Notes: generated by a model from the letters alone, not told the origin. A DNA stretch of 14,197 bases from JBAYJY01 sp041664945 (GCA_041664945.1 JBAYJY010000112.1:1-14197), one strand, 5' to 3'; shown: positions 1-6,837, counted from the stretch's first letter. Numbers and translations: made by a program.

Positions 1-1024
1 CGACGAATTCTTTCTGAGCCGAGCGTTCGCCGGACACATCGACGATCGAAATAATCATCGTGTCGACGTCTTCCTCGGTTCTTTGCAATTCGATGCGCTG
101 GAAGCGCAGCGTTTTGCCACCGTGTTCGAGGTCGAAGGAATAGCCTGACCGCGGCTCGATCATTGAGAATTTGTCTGAGAGACTTTCAATGAGTTCGGCA
201 AACTCATCGCAGTCATCGAGGCCGATCAGCCGCGCGGCCGCCGGGTTAAGCGTTATCAGTTCGCCGTTTCTGTCGATCACAACCAAACCGGTCGGCATTG
301 ACTCGACAACTTCCGAGATGGAGACCGGCAGCCAGCGCATCATCGAGAACCACTTGGCCCCGATCATGCACGCAATGGCTCCGGCTGATGTCAGCAGCGG
401 GCTAACGGGCGATCCCGGCGGCAGAAGGCCTCTATATACAAGCGATCTGCCGATCATCGGCATCAATATAAACACGGAAAGCAGCATAATAAGTTTGTGC
501 CTGTTCGGAGCGTGCGTTTCGAAAAGTTTTCCCGATATAATAATCAGGCCGGCAACGAGAAGCGAAGTGCCATAGATAATTCTTATGTAGAACAGCGGGC
601 CGTTTCCGAAACCGTTGTTGAGAGAGCCGAAGTAAAAATGGTGTCGGCCGTCTGTCAGCGCGCCGGCCAGGCAAATTGCGGGCACGACAAAAATCAGAGG
701 GATAAAGCGCCTGACATTCGAACTTTTATTGGCTGTGACTCCGGAAAAAACAATCGCCGCCAAGAACCACGCCGGTTCGCATAATATGGCGCCGACGCTT
801 TTTATCTTTGTCCAGAACATACCGTTGGCGGCGACCCCGAAGTATTCTTCGCCTGCCGATCCGATTATCCATATAGTGACAAACAATAGAAAGAGGCTGA
901 GCGCGTTATAAACTGACCGGCGGCGAATGCTACGCATCATCGTAATGTTGATAACGTTGAAAAGGATAAGGCAACCGATATAAATCGCGGCGTTCAGGTA
1001 ATGTGGCGTTTGCCCTGCCGGCAT
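1..1024 (-). CDS. Membrane sensor protein, 7TM N-terminal domain plus PAS (partial, C-terminus off the left edge)
   Basis: An open frame of 341 codons runs from an ATG at 1024 to the window edge with no stop, so the output domain is not visible. A good ribosome binding site (GGAGG, about 5 nt upstream) supports the start. Residues 1-230 are hydrophobic and divide into about seven membrane helices (for example 11-29, 41-56, 78-94, 106-122, 146-164, 177-192, 207-225). This layout, with the EPAWF segment near 83 and the HHFYFG segment near 128, resembles the 7TM region found in front of histidine kinases and GGDEF proteins (HisKA_7TM type). Residues about 233-335 look like a PAS domain (SMPTGLVVIDRNGELITLNPAA, split here: SMPTGLVVIDR then NGELITLNPAA), ending in IVDVSGERSAQKEF, the usual hinge into an output domain. 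By inference it is a signal-transducing kinase or diguanylate cyclase. Which of the two cannot be told. It lies downstream of the sigma factor gene but beyond that gene's terminator. Confidence 0.8.
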   Translation of the reverse strand, partial: MPAGQTPHYLNAAIYIGCLILFNVINITMMRSIRRRSVYNALSLFLLFVTIWIIGSAGEEYFGVAANGMFWTKIKSVGAILCEPAWFLAAIVFSGVTANKSSNVRRFIPLIFVVPAICLAGALTDGRHHFYFGSLNNGFGNGPLFYIRIIYGTSLLVAGLIIISGKLFETHAPNRHKLIMLLSVFILMPMIGRSLVYRGLLPPGSPVSPLLTSAGAIACMIGAKWFSMMRWLPVSISEVVESMPTGLVVIDRNGELITLNPAAARLIGLDDCDEFAELIESLSDKFSMIEPRSGYSFDLEHGGKTLRFQRIELQRTEEDVDTMIISIVDVSGERSAQKEFV

Positions 1025-1041
1025 ATCGCCTCCGAATAGGC

Positions 1042-1064
1042 CCGAATCCCAATCGCGGATTCGG
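1042..1064 (-). other. Leader hairpin just upstream of the sensor gene
   Basis: An 8-bp perfect inverted repeat, CCGAATCC - 7 nt - GGATTCGG, ends about 9 bases before the Shine-Dalgarno of the 1024 (-) gene. It would fold in that gene's 5' leader. There is no T-run after it in the gene's direction, so it is not an intrinsic terminator. It could be a leader structure or a small intergenic repeat; similar stems occur at 4910, 5056 and 9762. Confidence 0.4.
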
Positions 1065-1136
1065 AATATATCAAAAAAAAGTTTTGCTATAGGCGCTTTT
1101 CTTCAAATCTCTTAAAAGTCATCTTTGACGACATAA

Positions 1137-1142
1137 ATTATA
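1137..1142 (-). promoter_or_regulatory. Possible -10 element for the 7TM-PAS gene
   Basis: The minus strand has a perfect TATAAT here, about 113 nt upstream of the ATG at 1024. No convincing -35 hexamer lies 16-18 nt upstream (the closest is TTCGGT), so this is only a candidate. It sits downstream of the rpoD-type terminator, which fits a separate transcript. Confidence 0.35.
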
Positions 1143-1209
1143 GGACAGTTTATGAAGAAAACCGAACTGGCCGAAAAATAATGTTAGCATAAAGAAGAAA
1201 GACAGACGC

Positions 1210-1231
1210 AAAAAAACCCCCTGTTCGGGGG
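1210..1231 (-). terminator. Intrinsic terminator of the sigma factor gene
   Basis: Read on the minus strand: CCCCC - GAACA loop - GGGGG followed by seven T residues. This is a textbook rho-independent terminator about 40 nt after the stop codon of the 1272-2414 gene. In the plus direction the stem is followed only by CTTTATGG, so it works for the minus strand. Confidence 0.88.
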
Positions 1232-1271
1232 CTTTATGGTTTGCGATTTGTTTTTGCGGCCGCTGCGGGGG

Positions 1272-2414
1272 TTACTCTTCGTCGAGGAACCGCTGCAGAT
1301 TCTTGCTGTGGCAGAACTGTTTGAGTTTGCGGAGCGCCTTCGCTTCGATCTGGCGGATGCGCTCGCGGGTGACGCCGAACTCGTTGCCGACTACTTCGAG
1401 AGTGCGCGGGTGGCCGTCGATGAGCCCGAAACGGAGTTCGAGCACGCGGCGTTCGCGGAACCCTATTGTCTTGAGCATTTCGCGGATTTCCTCGCGAAGC
1501 GCAGAGTTAGCGGCGCTCTCTTCAGTGCGCGGGCTGCGTTTGTCCTCAATGAAATCGATAAGGTGGCTGTCTTCGTCGTCGCCGACCGCGGTGTCGAGCG
1601 AAATCGGAACCTTCGAGATTTTGATCATCTCGCGGATCTTGTTTTCGGACATCTCGACTTTTTCCGAGAGTTCGGCGCCAGTGGCCTCGCGGCCAAGTTC
1701 CTGACTCAACTGGCGGGAAGTCTTGATCAGCCGCCGGATCGCGTCCGCCATGTGGATCGGTTTGCGGATCGTGGCGCCCTGATCGGCGATCCCGCGGATG
1801 ATGCTCTGCCGTATCCACCATGTCGCGTAAGTGCTGAATCGGGTGCCCTTGCGGTAGTCGAACTTCTCAACCGCCCGCATCAGGCCGAGGTTCCCCTCCT
1901 GAATCAGGTCGAGGAACGACATGTCAACGTGGCCGACGTACTTCTTAGCGATCGAAACCACGAGCCGCAGGTTGGCCTCGATGAGTTTCGCCTGCGCTTC
2001 GTCGTCGCCCATCTCGATCCGTTTCGCAAGCTCGATTTCTTCCTCGTGCGTGAGCAGCGGTACCCGGCCGACATCCTTCATGTAAAGCTGAATGGAGTCG
2101 TCTATCGGCGCTTCGCCTTCGCCTCTTGGAATCGGAGGTATGACTTCAAAAAGCTCCTCGTCATCCTTTTCATCATCGTCGTCCACGGATACGCCCTGAA
2201 CAATCGGCTCGCCGTTCTCGTCGAGGATTGTGATCCCCCGCTCGGTGAACCTGTCCATGATGCCTTCGATATCTTTTTCCCCGAGTTCCTCATCCATGCA
2301 AAGGATGTCTACGATATCGTCGTAAAGGACGGACCCTTTGGCTTCCGACTGCTTCAGAAGCCGGTCTATCTCGCGGCCCGCCGCTCCGCTGTTTTCGCTT
2401 CGTCGTTTCTTCAT
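1272..2414 (-). CDS. rpoD: RNA polymerase sigma factor, sigma-70 family (RpoD-like)
   Basis: The 380-residue product has the full order of sigma-70 regions. Region 1.2 is about 104-133 (DDSIQLYMKDVGRVPLL). Region 2 is about 140-224 (LDLIQEGNLGLMRAVEKF, then FSTYATWWIRQ at 193-203). Region 3 is about 225-300. Region 4 is about 305-366, with the -35-reading helix GVTRERIRQIEAKALRKL. It directs RNA polymerase to promoters. The N-terminal part before 1.2 is only about 100 residues and ends in an acidic stretch (DDDDEKDDEE, 78-87), so the protein is short for a primary sigma such as E. coli RpoD (613 residues) but similar in length to Gram-positive primary sigmas. Odd point: by alignment to E. coli sigma-70, Thr440 is Ile206, Arg448 is Ala214 and Glu458 is Asp224, all in the region that reads the -10 or extended -10. 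The start ATG has AAAGG a few bases upstream. It could be the primary sigma or a group 2 paralogue; the symbol is given on overall similarity. Confidence 0.9.
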   Translation of the reverse strand: MKKRRSENSGAAGREIDRLLKQSEAKGSVLYDDIVDILCMDEELGEKDIEGIMDRFTERGITILDENGEPIVQGVSVDDDDEKDDEELFEVIPPIPRGEGEAPIDDSIQLYMKDVGRVPLLTHEEEIELAKRIEMGDDEAQAKLIEANLRLVVSIAKKYVGHVDMSFLDLIQEGNLGLMRAVEKFDYRKGTRFSTYATWWIRQSIIRGIADQGATIRKPIHMADAIRRLIKTSRQLSQELGREATGAELSEKVEMSENKIREMIKISKVPISLDTAVGDDEDSHLIDFIEDKRSPRTEESAANSALREEIREMLKTIGFRERRVLELRFGLIDGHPRTLEVVGNEFGVTRERIRQIEAKALRKLKQFCHSKNLQRFLDEE

Positions 2415-2536
2415 ACCTTTTTTAACTATAATAATACTTTCCCCCTTTCCCGTAATACCTCATAAATATTCCCCCCAAGGCTCGCTATAGTACCACGAAC
2501 ACCTTGATAACGACAATAGTAAAATTAAAATATATT

Positions 2537-2545
2537 TGGTATAAT
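2537..2545 (+). promoter_or_regulatory. Extended -10 promoter for the SUMF1-like gene
   Basis: TGGTATAAT is a perfect TATAAT with the TGn extension. No good -35 lies at normal spacing (TAGTAA is at the expected place), which is usual for extended -10 promoters. Transcription would begin near 2552, giving a leader of about 80 nt before the ATG at 2632. The surrounding bases (2516-2540) are AT-rich. Confidence 0.55.
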
Positions 2546-2631
2546 GTTCCGGACTTCCATACCGCGAGGCAGTTTTTTCCTGAACATGCCTCGCGTAAGG
2601 GCTCCGGCCCACAGCGCCGAAAGGACGCCGC

Positions 2632-3849
2632 ATGCCTCCAACCTTCTGTTTAAAACTCTCTTTGTTACTATCCGCTTTTATCATGTTTTTTTTACCGCTT
2701 TCGGCCGCCGCCCAATCTTCAGGCGCCGAACAGCAATCCGTCCCGCAGGCGGTTCCGCTGCCCGAAGCGCCTGCCGCAGCCGCCGTTTCACGCATGGACA
2801 GGCTCGCGGCCGATGTTCAGGCTTTCATCGACGAGACCGAAGAACAGCATACCGCCGTCCCGGTCTTCAGGGCCAAACTCCGCGCCGCTCTCAAACGGGC
2901 TCTCGAACCTTGCCCGCCGGACTTCAACGGCCTTGTCGCCGACCTCCACTCTTTAGCTGAAGAAGTCGCCTCGGCCACCGTCGCCCTGCCCCAACTGCGC
3001 GCCGAACAGGCCCGCGCCGCTCAACTTTACGCCGCCGCCGATAACCGCGGCGACATCCAATCCGCCAAAGAACTGCTGGCGACTCTTAACGAACTTACCG
3101 CGCGGCTCATGTGGGCCGACGACGCCGCTTCATCCGTTCACCCGCTCAGGCTTCAGTATTTCAGGTCCCTCTACGGCGACTACTACGGCAAAACCTGCCC
3201 TAAAAACTCGGTTCTTCTCGACGGCACGTTCTGCTTCGACATCTACGAGTCGCCTGACAAACAGGGCGTTACGCCGACGATCGGACTGAGCTACGCCGAG
3301 GCCGAGAGCGCTTGCAAGAAAGCCGGCAAACGGCTCTGCTCGGGCCCGGAATGGATACGGGCCTGCCAAGGCCCGGTCTGCCGCCCGAATCAGCTCGTTA
3401 TGAAACCGTTCAATGTCGAAAACTGCAATCCGAGTCTCGACATACGGTCCGACCGGCCTGTCAAACCAGCCGGCTCTTCTAAAAGTTGCACGACTCCCGA
3501 GGGCATCGCCGACCTTTACGGCAACGCGTGGGAGTGGACTGACGAAGACTACAAAGAATATTACAAGGTTCTGCGCGGCGGCACCGGATACAGGGAGCTT
3601 TCGCCCTCCTGCAACGCCACCGCCTGGGGCATGCCGGATACACAGTTATCATACTCCGGCGCCCGCTGCTGCTCAGACCCGGCCATCAGTTGGCTGCCGG
3701 AATCAGACATTCAGGCGCCGGCTTCGATGCCGCCGGGCCCGCTTCCAGCCTCTGATGCGCCGAACATCAGCCCGCCACAGCCGCAGCCCGAGGAACCGCC
3801 CATTCCGGTTCCGATTCCGAACCTGCAACCCTCGCCCGGTTTCCAATAA
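2632..3849 (+). CDS. Secreted cysteine-rich protein with a degenerate FGE/SUMF1 domain
   Basis: The 405-residue product starts with a signal peptide (basic-hydrophobic stretch 8-24, likely cut after AAA at 27), so it acts outside the cytoplasm. Residues 28-170 are Ala/Glu-rich and probably helical. Residues about 185-350 match the formylglycine-generating-enzyme/SUMF1 fold: CFDIYESPDKQGVTPTIGLS (201-220), then AEAESACKKAGKRLCSGPEW (222-241), LYGNAWEWTDED (295-306), VLRGGTGY (313-320) and a closing YSGARCC (341-347). Residues 352-405 form a proline-rich tail. FGE uses two active-site cysteines just after the RGG motif (Cys336 and Cys341 in human FGE). Here only one cysteine (327) is near that position, so catalysis is doubtful and a structural or binding role is more likely. 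Eleven cysteines after the signal peptide suggest disulfides. The start is backed by AAAGGA 8 nt upstream. It has its own promoter and terminator. Function unknown. Confidence 0.78.
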   Translation: MPPTFCLKLSLLLSAFIMFFLPLSAAAQSSGAEQQSVPQAVPLPEAPAAAAVSRMDRLAADVQAFIDETEEQHTAVPVFRAKLRAALKRALEPCPPDFNGLVADLHSLAEEVASATVALPQLRAEQARAAQLYAAADNRGDIQSAKELLATLNELTARLMWADDAASSVHPLRLQYFRSLYGDYYGKTCPKNSVLLDGTFCFDIYESPDKQGVTPTIGLSYAEAESACKKAGKRLCSGPEWIRACQGPVCRPNQLVMKPFNVENCNPSLDIRSDRPVKPAGSSKSCTTPEGIADLYGNAWEWTDEDYKEYYKVLRGGTGYRELSPSCNATAWGMPDTQLSYSGARCCSDPAISWLPESDIQAPASMPPGPLPASDAPNISPPQPQPEEPPIPVPIPNLQPSPGFQ

Positions 3850-3900
3850 TCGGCTCCGGGCGCTGAAAACAGCTTTTAGACATGGCGCGCTAAACCACTC

Positions 3901-3929
3901 AATGGTTATAAAAACCATTTGTTTTTTTT
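3901..3929 (+). terminator. Intrinsic terminator of the SUMF1-like gene
   Basis: AATGGTT - ATAAA loop - AACCATT followed by TG and eight T residues. The stem is 7 bp and perfect, and it begins about 50 nt after the stop codon at 3849. This closes the SUMF1-like transcript before the next gene. Confidence 0.85.
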
Positions 3930-3960
3930 CAAGGGTTGTCTATATATAGGCCTTTGCAAC

Positions 3961-3989
3961 TTGATTTCAGGCCGTTTTCCGCTTAGAAT
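3961..3989 (+). promoter_or_regulatory. Candidate sigma-70 promoter for the SRPBCC-like gene
   Basis: TTGATT (3961-3966) and TAGAAT (3984-3989) are separated by exactly 17 bases. It lies just after the preceding terminator and about 45 nt before the ATG at 4035, so placement and spacing agree. Confidence 0.5.
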
Positions 3990-4016
3990 CCCGCTTGATC
4001 TTTTGCGATCCGGGAT
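3988..4016 (+). other. Hairpin in the leader of the SRPBCC-like gene
   Basis: Outer arms ATCCCG (3988-3993) and CGGGAT (4011-4016) pair, and inner arms GATC (3997-4000) and GATC (4007-4010) pair with a 6-nt loop and a 3-nt bulge on one side. The hairpin begins at the end of the candidate -10 and ends 4 nt before the Shine-Dalgarno GAGAGG (4021-4026). It could affect translation start or be a chance palindrome. Confidence 0.35.
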
Positions 4017-4034
4017 GAATGAGAGGCAATTTAT

Positions 4035-4553
4035 ATGAAGATTCACAGAAGATACGAATATGATTTTCCGATGGAAATGGTTCTGAAAGTTACACACTAC
4101 GATCTGGTGCGCAACCCTCAGACTTACGAGGATATGCCGAATGTTACGAGCGTAAAGATAACGCATTTCGTCGAGCACCCGGACGGACGGCAGGACATCG
4201 AGTTCACCTATTGCGCGCACGGCCAGATTCCGCCTTTCGCGCAGAAACTGCTCTCTCCGAAGATGCTTACATGGCGCGAGGTCAGCCGCTGGGACCCGCA
4301 GCGGCGCGTCTATCATTTCGAGATTGTCCCTTTCTTCCTGCGCAATATTTTCATGTGCAAAGGCGACTGGACTTATGAGGAGAAAAACGGAAAGACGATA
4401 CAAACCGAGGAAGGACAGCTCAATCTCAAAATCCCGATCATCGGCTCGATGCTCGAACAGGCGATTATGACAGAACTCTACAAAAATCAGGATGAGGCTC
4501 AAAGGCAACACGTCAAGAATCTCGAAAAGATAGCGAAGGAAGCGGGGAAATAG
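4035..4553 (+). CDS. SRPBCC/START-like protein, DUF2505-like
   Basis: A 172-residue cytoplasmic protein without signal peptide or membrane helix. The layout fits the SRPBCC (START-like) helix-grip fold. It opens with a strand and helix (KIHRRYEYDFPMEMVLKVTH), has a central run of strands (KITHFVEHP, DIEFTYCAHG, YHFEIVPFF, CKGDWTYEE), then QLNLKIPIIGSMLEQAIM (130-147), and ends in a long charged helix (EQAIMTELYKNQDEAQRQHV, about 142-161). The GDWTYEE...LNLKIPIIGSMLE pattern resembles DUF2505 proteins, whose function is not established. SRPBCC proteins generally bind a hydrophobic ligand in a groove; a ligand cannot be named here. The start is supported by GAGAGG 8 nt upstream and the promoter at 3961. 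It stands alone, followed by a repeat-rich gap. The family call is from pattern memory and is moderate. Confidence 0.6.
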   Translation: MKIHRRYEYDFPMEMVLKVTHYDLVRNPQTYEDMPNVTSVKITHFVEHPDGRQDIEFTYCAHGQIPPFAQKLLSPKMLTWREVSRWDPQRRVYHFEIVPFFLRNIFMCKGDWTYEEKNGKTIQTEEGQLNLKIPIIGSMLEQAIMTELYKNQDEAQRQHVKNLEKIAKEAGK

Positions 4554-4666
4554 TAGAAGGCAGATGGTAGATGGTAGGAAGGAAAAGCAAAAAAAGAAGA
4601 CAGAAAGCAGAACTCAGAATTCAGTGAAAAGATTAAAACAGCAAATTACAATATCGCGCCGCTTGT

Positions 4667-4883
4667 CATTCCGAGCGAAGCGAGGAATCTTCAATTAAGC
4701 AACCATAATTCGTCATTGCGAGGCGCTGTTTGCCAAAGCAAACCCGAACTCGAAAAACCGTCATTGCGAGGATGCCGTTTTGCGGCTGACGCGGCAAACC
4801 CGAACTCAATTCCAATATCAAACATAAAATACATTTCGATAAAGTTGGGCGCAGCATGCTGCGCCCGACATAAAAGATTCCTC
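4667..4883. repeat. Composite intergenic repeat bounded by a 10-bp inverted repeat
   Basis: GAGGAATCTT (4682-4691) and its exact complement AAGATTCCTC (4874-4883) face each other. Just outside the left arm, ATTCC - 11 nt - GGAAT (4668-4688) forms its own hairpin. Inside are two direct units that each begin CGTCATTGCGAGG (4711-4723; 4759-4771) and end CAAACCCGAACTC (4739-4751; 4795-4807), with diverged middles. Words of the type CATTCCGAGCGAAGCGAGGA and CGTCATTGCGAGG are, from memory, common multi-copy intergenic repeats in environmental bacteria. The 20-bp palindrome at 4847 sits between the units and the right arm. Confidence 0.6.
4847..4869 (-). repeat. REP-like palindrome, copy A (variant head)
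   Basis: GGGCGCAGCATGCTGCGCCC (4847-4866) is a perfect 20-bp palindrome identical to that at 13216-13235. Read on the minus strand it is headed by GTCG rather than the GTAG of the other copies, so the head has diverged or lost a base. Confidence 0.6.
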
Positions 4884-4909
4884 ATTCCACTTATCGCAAC
4901 TGAAATAAA

Positions 4910-4934
4910 CCCAAATCCGCCATTAGGATTTGGG
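4910..4934. other. Strong 9-bp hairpin
   Basis: CCCAAATCC - GCCATTA loop - GGATTTGGG. There is no T-run on either side, so it is not an intrinsic terminator by itself. It lies between convergent genes (4035 + and 5101 -), where it could still slow polymerase. Confidence 0.45.
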
Positions 4935-5055
4935 CGCAATGGTTCAGAGGGGATGAGATGCGAGGCAGCAGGTGTATTTTTGAAGTGAATAGAACTTTGG
5001 TTCACGAACAAAAAAATGCGCCGATAACGAAGCAGATCGCCGCTATGAACATTGC

Positions 5056-5087
5056 CCCGGATTCAACGTCCTATTGGCGAATCCGGG
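5056..5087. other. 9-bp hairpin downstream of the DUF2961 gene
   Basis: CCCGGATTC - 14 nt - GAATCCGGG, starting 14 bases after the stop of the minus-strand DUF2961 gene. The stem is perfect but neither side has a T-tract, so a role as an end-of-transcript structure is possible but not a standard terminator. Confidence 0.45.
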
Positions 5088-5100
5088 ATAAATACAATTG

Positions 5101-6615
5101 TCACTGCGTCGTGTCGTCAGCGAAGAAGCGCACGGGGCGCATGTATATGCCGTCCACGCCGACGTCCGAGCCGCCGTTCGGCCCGGCGCCGATTAAACTG
5201 AAAACAAGCTTGTGGTCGCCTTCCGCGAGATCTATCAATCCCCAATCAACAGACATCCGCCCGACGTTCTTGTCGCTGAGGTCGGACAACATCACGAGCG
5301 GTTTGCCGTCGAGCGAAACGCTGTAAACCCCCATGTTCGGGCCGCGCGCGAGGTCCGCTGACATCTCATAACGATTTTTATGCTTGATTTTTATCGGAAT
5401 TTCGAATCGCGCCGCGCCGCCGCCCGGACTGAAATTCACGTAGGCGCCGCCGCTCCATGCCATGTCGGACACGATTTTAACGCCTTTCGGCATCGGCGCG
5501 CCTTCCTTATAGAAACGTTTCTCCGCCTCGACGTAGATATGCGGGGGCAGCCGTTTCGTTCCTTTCGGCATCCGCTCGAAGTTCGGGCCGCCGCCGTTCT
5601 GATACCAGAACGCAACGGTCGCGTAATGGTCCGGGCGCTCGCCGTAGCCTGCAACCCGGACGTCGTTCTCGTCGAAAACCGGGCCGACGTGCTCGATCTC
5701 GGCTTTGATTGATTTTGTGAACGGGATCGGATCGGCGATGTGCCAGCGGTAGGCGGTGGTTCTGCCCCCGGTGCGCTCGCCCTCATAGACACTGACGCCG
5801 TGATAGGGCTGGTTGAACCATCGGAAGCCCCACGCGTCGCCGAAGTAGTCTTCCGTGCCGGTGCCGCGCAGCGACGGGGTTTTCTCGCCGTCGAGATAGA
5901 AAAAGTCGTCGCCTTCGCCGATCCAGCCGGGCATGTTCGCGAGCACGGAATAGACGGTTCCGACGTACTGGCCGCTGCCCGTGGCCTCCATGAGTTTGTA
6001 GCGGCCGGGCCGCGCCGGGAACTCCTGCCGGTACTGTGCGTGGAAGTAGGCGGCGTTTTCTGGCAGCTTGTCGAGCTTCACCCAGTCGACGTACCAGTAG
6101 ATAACAACGCCGGAAGAATAAAGGTTTTCGTTCGAGATGACGATTTTCGCGCTTTTTTTGAAGGGCATGGGCCAGAACGAGTTGCGGGCGCGCCCGTCGG
6201 ACGATACCTGAACAGGCATGGAGTTAACGGCGACATCCATGCCGTGTCCGACGGCGAAGAAGTCGCCGAGCGGGGCCTCGACAGAGGGTTGTTCCTCGCC
6301 GTCCCAGTAGGCGCGGATTGCGAGCAGGCGGGGGCATTGCCGGTCGCGGCAGGCCATGGTGGTCCAGATGTGAGTGATTATGCCGGGGCCTTCGAGGTTC
6401 GCTATGGTGATGTCTGTGTTCGCGGGCAGGAGCCGCCAGTCGTTGTTGCCGGTTTCCCAGGCGGGGTCTGAACTGGACGCGCGCATGGGGCGCCCCTCGC
6501 GGATCATGTACAGGTTGTCTAAAGGGCTGCCGGCAGCCGGGCCGGCGAGCGCCGCGGCGTTGAAAGCTATCGCCGCCGCTAACGCAATAAACGCTATTTG
6601 TTTTTTTATCAGCAT
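5101..6615 (-). CDS. Secreted DUF2961 / glycoside hydrolase family 172-like protein
   Basis: A 504-residue protein with a clear signal peptide (KK at 4-5, hydrophobic 7-24, ALAG near 22-25). Residues about 30-345 carry DUF2961 (now GH172) landmarks: GPGIITHIW (77-84 region), APLGDFFAVGHG (114-125), EGDDFFYLDGE (234-244), GTGTEDYFGDAWGF (251-264), RWHIADPIPF (290-299) and TVAFWYQ (333-339). Characterised GH172 enzymes act on fructose- or arabinose-furanose linkages, and conserved acidic residues such as the Glu in GTGTEDYF are thought to be catalytic. The true substrate here cannot be inferred. Residues about 360-500 form an additional beta-rich region with VDGIYMRPV near the end, possibly a carbohydrate-binding or structural module. 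The start is set by GGAGG 8 nt upstream. No sugar transporter or second glycosidase is adjacent, so it looks like a lone gene, divergent from secD. Confidence 0.85.
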   Translation of the reverse strand: MLIKKQIAFIALAAAIAFNAAALAGPAAGSPLDNLYMIREGRPMRASSSDPAWETGNNDWRLLPANTDITIANLEGPGIITHIWTTMACRDRQCPRLLAIRAYWDGEEQPSVEAPLGDFFAVGHGMDVAVNSMPVQVSSDGRARNSFWPMPFKKSAKIVISNENLYSSGVVIYWYVDWVKLDKLPENAAYFHAQYRQEFPARPGRYKLMEATGSGQYVGTVYSVLANMPGWIGEGDDFFYLDGEKTPSLRGTGTEDYFGDAWGFRWFNQPYHGVSVYEGERTGGRTTAYRWHIADPIPFTKSIKAEIEHVGPVFDENDVRVAGYGERPDHYATVAFWYQNGGGPNFERMPKGTKRLPPHIYVEAEKRFYKEGAPMPKGVKIVSDMAWSGGAYVNFSPGGGAARFEIPIKIKHKNRYEMSADLARGPNMGVYSVSLDGKPLVMLSDLSDKNVGRMSVDWGLIDLAEGDHKLVFSLIGAGPNGGSDVGVDGIYMRPVRFFADDTTQ

Positions 6616-6712
6616 GTTTTTCCTCCAAATTCTTCATCAACGACCCCATTATATATGATTCGGATTAAAAGACGGCAAAGAGACTGATGAATATAAGACT
6701 TTTAAAATCGTA

Positions 6713-6741
6713 TTGCGGCTCTCGAATTTTTGTAATAGAAT
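6713..6741 (+). promoter_or_regulatory. Candidate promoter for secD-secF
   Basis: TTGCGG (6713-6718) and TAGAAT (6736-6741) with 17-base spacing, about 96 nt before the secD start, in the divergent gap with the DUF2961 gene. The -35 is weak (3 of 6 to consensus) and the -10 good (5 of 6). Confidence 0.4.
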
Positions 6742-6837
6742 GTTTCGATGTCGTTTTCCGGGACCGAGAGGTTCCGAATTCAAGGTGTTTGCCGCGTTCA
6801 TTGAATCGAAGCGGCGAATGCGCGGGAGTTATAGTTT

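Larger units (their letters stand above)
4554..5100. repeat. Gene-free gap filled with short repeats and palindromes
   Basis: I see no credible gene in this 547-base stretch. It opens with a purine-rich tract (about 4554-4650) with repeated AGATGGTAG/AGAAGGCAG-like words. It continues with a composite repeat (4667-4883), a palindrome shared with 13216 (4847-4866), and two strong hairpins (4910-4934 and 5056-5087). Small open frames here are read through the repeats and lack coding features. Confidence 0.6.

Noticed and set aside
1236..2465. 409-codon open frame on the plus strand
   Set aside because: It is antisense to the sigma factor over its full length. The minus-strand product has all sigma-70 motifs, so this frame is a by-product of GC-rich codon use.
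2544..2960. 138-codon open frame overlapping the start of the SUMF1-like gene
   Set aside because: Its ATG overlaps the extended -10 and the frame overlaps the signal peptide of the real gene; the translation is Arg/Pro-rich shadow sequence.
4711..4807. Direct repeats that might suggest a CRISPR array
   Set aside because: Only two units, with heads and tails repeated but the middle partly similar, and no regular repeat-spacer pattern. They fit an intergenic repeat.
4716..4988. 90-codon open frame on the plus strand in the repeat gap
   Set aside because: It reads through the composite repeat and the REP-like palindrome, has no ribosome binding site and no protein features.
5056..5087. Hairpin as an intrinsic terminator for the DUF2961 gene
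   Set aside because: The stem is strong but the loop is 14 nt and no T-tract follows on the minus strand, so I list it only as a hairpin.
5740..6471. 243-codon open frame on the plus strand
   Set aside because: Antisense to the DUF2961 gene, whose reading frame has a signal peptide, a Shine-Dalgarno and family motifs.
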